Below, piece after piece: positions 62,014 to 64,000 of a stretch of 64,000 nucleotides of DNA. The DNA comes from CAMLHU01 sp049680185. Lineage in GTDB: Bacteria; Gemmatimonadota; Gemmatimonadetes; Gemmatimonadales; GWC2-71-9. The notes under the pieces are model-generated. The model was not told where the DNA came from. It searched no databases and worked only from the letters and a program-made list of their open reading frames with translations. The first letter of the stretch is position 1, and each line of letters opens with the position of its first letter. The DNA lies in NCBI GenBank assembly GCA_049680185.1, contig JBAUHI010000071.1, forward strand, positions 1 to 64,000, in the 5' to 3' direction. A program made the position numbers and the translations under genes.

Positions 62014-63723
62014 TCAGGTCGATTGGTCGTTGTCGCCAGCCTCGGCCGGCGCCACCACGTTCCGTCCGGCGGTCTTGGCGGCATAGAGCGCCCTGTCCGC
62101 GGCCTCGATGAGGTCCGCCGCCGCCGGCAGGGACGGATCGTGCTCCGCCACTCCGAGGCTTGCGGTGACGCTCCCCTCCGGGAGCCCCAACATCGGCCCG
62201 ATCCCTTCGAGCCGACGGCGAATGGTCTCCGCCACCCGCTGCCCTCCCCCCAGATCGGTACGCGGCAACAGCACCACGAATTCATCGCCGCCGTATCGCG
62301 CCGCCAGGTCGGAGCCGCGCACCCCTCCCTGCAGCTCCCGCCCCACCTGCTCCAGCACTCGATTCCCTGTCTCGTGGCCCCACCGGTCGTTCAGGCCCTT
62401 GAACCGGTCCAGGTCGAGGAACACCACCGCCACCCGCTCCCCGCTGCGCTTGCTGCGCTCGATCTCCGCTGCCAGCCGATCCCGGAGGACCCGATAGGTG
62501 GCCAATCCCGTCAGGCTGTCTACCGCCGCCTGCCGCTGGGCCTCATCCGCCCGCCGCACCTGGTAGGGCGTGCACTGCAGGAGCGTTGCCCGCCCCTCCG
62601 ACGCCGCCTCCGCAAACCGGCGGCAGGTCGGGAACCCGCAGGCCCTGCAGTCCCACGCCCTGCCGTTGGGGCCGGTGCCGATCGCCGCGAGGACCGTGGC
62701 CACGAACGCTTCGTTGACCGGCGGGCGCCGCGGGTGGATCTCGAACGTCGCGCCGACACTCGCCACTACGCCCGCATCGAGCACCGGAAAACGGCTCCGC
62801 GGCGGTTCGCTCGCCTCCACCACCGACCGGCGCCAGAAGAGATCCGCCTTCGGCCCCGCGATCGGATGATCGAGCGTCCCTTCGTGACTCAGCAGGTCGA
62901 CGAACCCCAGGTCCTGCCCCGCCTGCACGGCCCGCGCGATGGCGGGCAACGCGTCCAATCCACGGATCGTCCGAACCCGCCGCATGCCTGGCTTGCCCAC
63001 TTCGGCCAGCAATGCCAGCGGCATCCCTCCCGCCAGGCTCAGGTAGCGCCGCCGCTCCTCCGGTAACCGGATGAAGGTGTCGGGCTGCACCATCGGATCG
63101 ACACTGCGCCGCTGGAAGAGTTCGCCCAGGTCGGCAAAGGTGATCGCCGCGTCCAGCACTTCCTTGCCCGAAGGTGGCACCACTCCGGCATACACCAGCG
63201 GGACATCGGGCCCGTGCTGCGCCCGCAGGTACCGCGCCTCCGCTTCGGCCGGCGTCGTCACCGGCGCGAGGTATGGCACCAGTTCCGGATACTCACGCTC
63301 CACGGCCTGCACCACCACCACGTCGGTCGAGCGGATGAGCGTGCCCCAGGAAGGGTCGTCCCACAGCTCGATGTATTTCTCCGCCACCAATTCATCGCCG
63401 ATGACACCGCGCGTCACCCAGCGGAATCCTGCCGCGTACGCTGCATTCACCAGCTGCTCCGGCGTGGCCGGGAAGAAGTGGGTCACCGCCTCGGGGCTCA
63501 GGATCAGGACGCCGTCACCCCGGACCGCCGCCGCTACCGCCCGCCCCAGTTCGCCCCGAGCGCTGATGGCATCATGCGGACACGCCGGCAGGCAAAGCCC
63601 GCAACGCACGCACGATTCATCGACGATCCGGACCACCGCTTCTTCGACTGCGATCGCGTCCGCCGGGCACACGCGCAAACACGCGAGGCAGGCGACACAC
63701 GCCTCTGGCTCAATTGCGAACAT
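62014..63723 (-). CDS. ferredoxin / pseudo-hydrogenase / Fe-S / GGDEF fusion
   Basis: 569 residues in four parts. (1) Two 4Fe-4S motifs: C9-C12-C15-C19 and C38-C41-C44-C48. (2) An iron-hydrogenase large-subunit-like region, about 60-300 (PEQLVNAAYAAGFRWVTRGV, EREYPELVPYLAPVTTPAEA), whose usual cysteine loops are replaced (IRSTDVVVV, GVVPPSGK, SHEGTLDHP). (3) A C-x2-C-x4-C-x16-C Fe-S motif (C359, C362, C367, C384). (4) A GGDEF domain with RYGGDEF (476-482) and inhibitory RGSD (469-472). It likely makes c-di-GMP under redox or gas control. Confidence 0.85.
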   Translation of the reverse strand: MFAIEPEACVACLACLRVCPADAIAVEEAVVRIVDESCVRCGLCLPACPHDAISARGELGRAVAAAVRGDGVLILSPEAVTHFFPATPEQLVNAAYAAGFRWVTRGVIGDELVAEKYIELWDDPSWGTLIRSTDVVVVQAVEREYPELVPYLAPVTTPAEAEARYLRAQHGPDVPLVYAGVVPPSGKEVLDAAITFADLGELFQRRSVDPMVQPDTFIRLPEERRRYLSLAGGMPLALLAEVGKPGMRRVRTIRGLDALPAIARAVQAGQDLGFVDLLSHEGTLDHPIAGPKADLFWRRSVVEASEPPRSRFPVLDAGVVASVGATFEIHPRRPPVNEAFVATVLAAIGTGPNGRAWDCRACGFPTCRRFAEAASEGRATLLQCTPYQVRRADEAQRQAAVDSLTGLATYRVLRDRLAAEIERSKRSGERVAVVFLDLDRFKGLNDRWGHETGNRVLEQVGRELQGGVRGSDLAARYGGDEFVVLLPRTDLGGGQRVAETIRRRLEGIGPMLGLPEGSVTASLGVAEHDPSLPAAADLIEAADRALYAAKTAGRNVVAPAEAGDNDQST

Positions 63724-63831
63724 CTATGGGGACCGGCCCAGGGAAGGGCCCGAAGGGGGACGTAACAATATCGGGACTTGGGGCCGTCCCGTCAAGGTGG
63801 GAGGTGGCCCAAGCCCTGCAAAAACAACGAC

Positions 63832-64000
63832 TTAGCCCAGCCCGTATGCCTTGATCTTGCGGTAAAGCGTCCGTTCGCCGATGCCCAGGATCTCGGCGGC
63901 CTTCCGGCGGTTGCCCCGATGCTCCCGTAACGCCGCCTCGATGGCGGCCCGTTCGACCTCGGCCATGGACATTCCGGGACGGTAGAGCACCTCCTCGGGG
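63832..64000 (-). CDS. Fis-type HTH tail of a probable sigma-54 activator (5' part beyond window)
   Basis: About 55 C-terminal residues are visible, ending at a TAA (63832-63834): VERAAIEAALREHRGNRRKA followed by AEILGIGERTLYRKIKAYGL. This is the Fis-like helix-turn-helix common at the end of NtrC-type response regulators. The AAA+ and receiver parts are not in the window, so the type is inference. Confidence 0.75.
   Translation of the reverse strand, partial: PEEVLYRPGMSMAEVERAAIEAALREHRGNRRKAAEILGIGERTLYRKIKAYGLG

Overview
The window reads as a chromosomal segment of a GC-rich, menaquinone-using, aerobic Gram-negative bacterium. The best guess is a member of the Gemmatimonadota, inferred from the gene mix (futalosine- or Men-type quinone genes, ETF/ETF-QO, F-type ATPase with a signal-peptide-bearing subunit a, lipoproteins, beta-barrel proteins, many GTG/TTG starts). 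No rRNA or tRNA gene was found, so the assignment rests on protein character alone. The segment is mostly core chromosome, with one restriction-modification island and many short intergenic repeats.

Layout. 1-3041: quinone genes (UbiD-type decarboxylase cut by the window edge, MenG/UbiE methyltransferase) around a four-helix-bundle protein. 3095-6737: an envelope-stress-like operon (ECF sigma factor, zinc-binding anti-sigma, bactofilin-like membrane protein, exported adhesin-like protein). 6873-10013: SAM hydrolase-like protein, Mrp Fe-S carrier, NifU-like scaffold and NrnA-type phosphoesterase. 10153-16337: two APC amino-acid permeases around IMP dehydrogenase, then a small protein and an SH3 protein. 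16368-23512: a run of + strand genes (GpmI, two outer-membrane-like proteins, CoA-binding protein, MoeA, TerC, MFS carrier). 23543-24760: a membrane diguanylate cyclase.

25099-30665: an acyl-CoA oxidation electron path. Glutaryl-CoA dehydrogenase passes electrons to EtfAB, then ETF-quinone oxidoreductase, then (inferred) menaquinone. 30766-35600: a tightly overlapping minus-strand set (SprT-like protease, metallophosphoesterase, DUF4139 protein, zinc-ribbon membrane protein, isocitrate dehydrogenase family, lipoprotein). 36172-41149: SDR reductase, two apparently metal-site-dead hydrolases facing each other (M28-like and DUF885-like), a cupin and a four-cluster ferredoxin. 41456-44407: M1 peptidase fused to a probable beta-barrel. 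44497-45165: a REP-associated tyrosine transposase with palindromes. 45174-48356: atpH-F-E-B-I-Z (Fo plus delta only, no F1 core genes follow).

48531-51400: Vsr, cytosine-C5 methyltransferase and an MvaI/BcnI-type endonuclease with an additional N-terminal region. 51592-55901: an orphan MoxR ATPase and three related lipoproteins with calcium-binding-like repeats. 56234-60968: a giant SARP/AAA regulator convergent with, and overlapping, a membrane HD-GYP protein that is preceded by an unlisted 26-residue peptide with a perfect Shine-Dalgarno. 61284-63723: an HRKIS-motif protein and a ferredoxin/pseudo-hydrogenase/Fe-S/GGDEF fusion. The right end holds the Fis-type DNA-binding tail of a probable sigma-54 activator.

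Two themes stand out. The first is cyclic-di-GMP signalling: two cyclases and one phosphodiesterase-type protein, one cyclase apparently wired to a redox or gas sensor built from an iron-hydrogenase fold that has lost its H-cluster cysteines. The second is a set of intergenic arrays with a near-universal 7-bp period but a different 7-mer at each site, often in inverted pairs at gene ends and in three places forming the C-terminal codons of genes.
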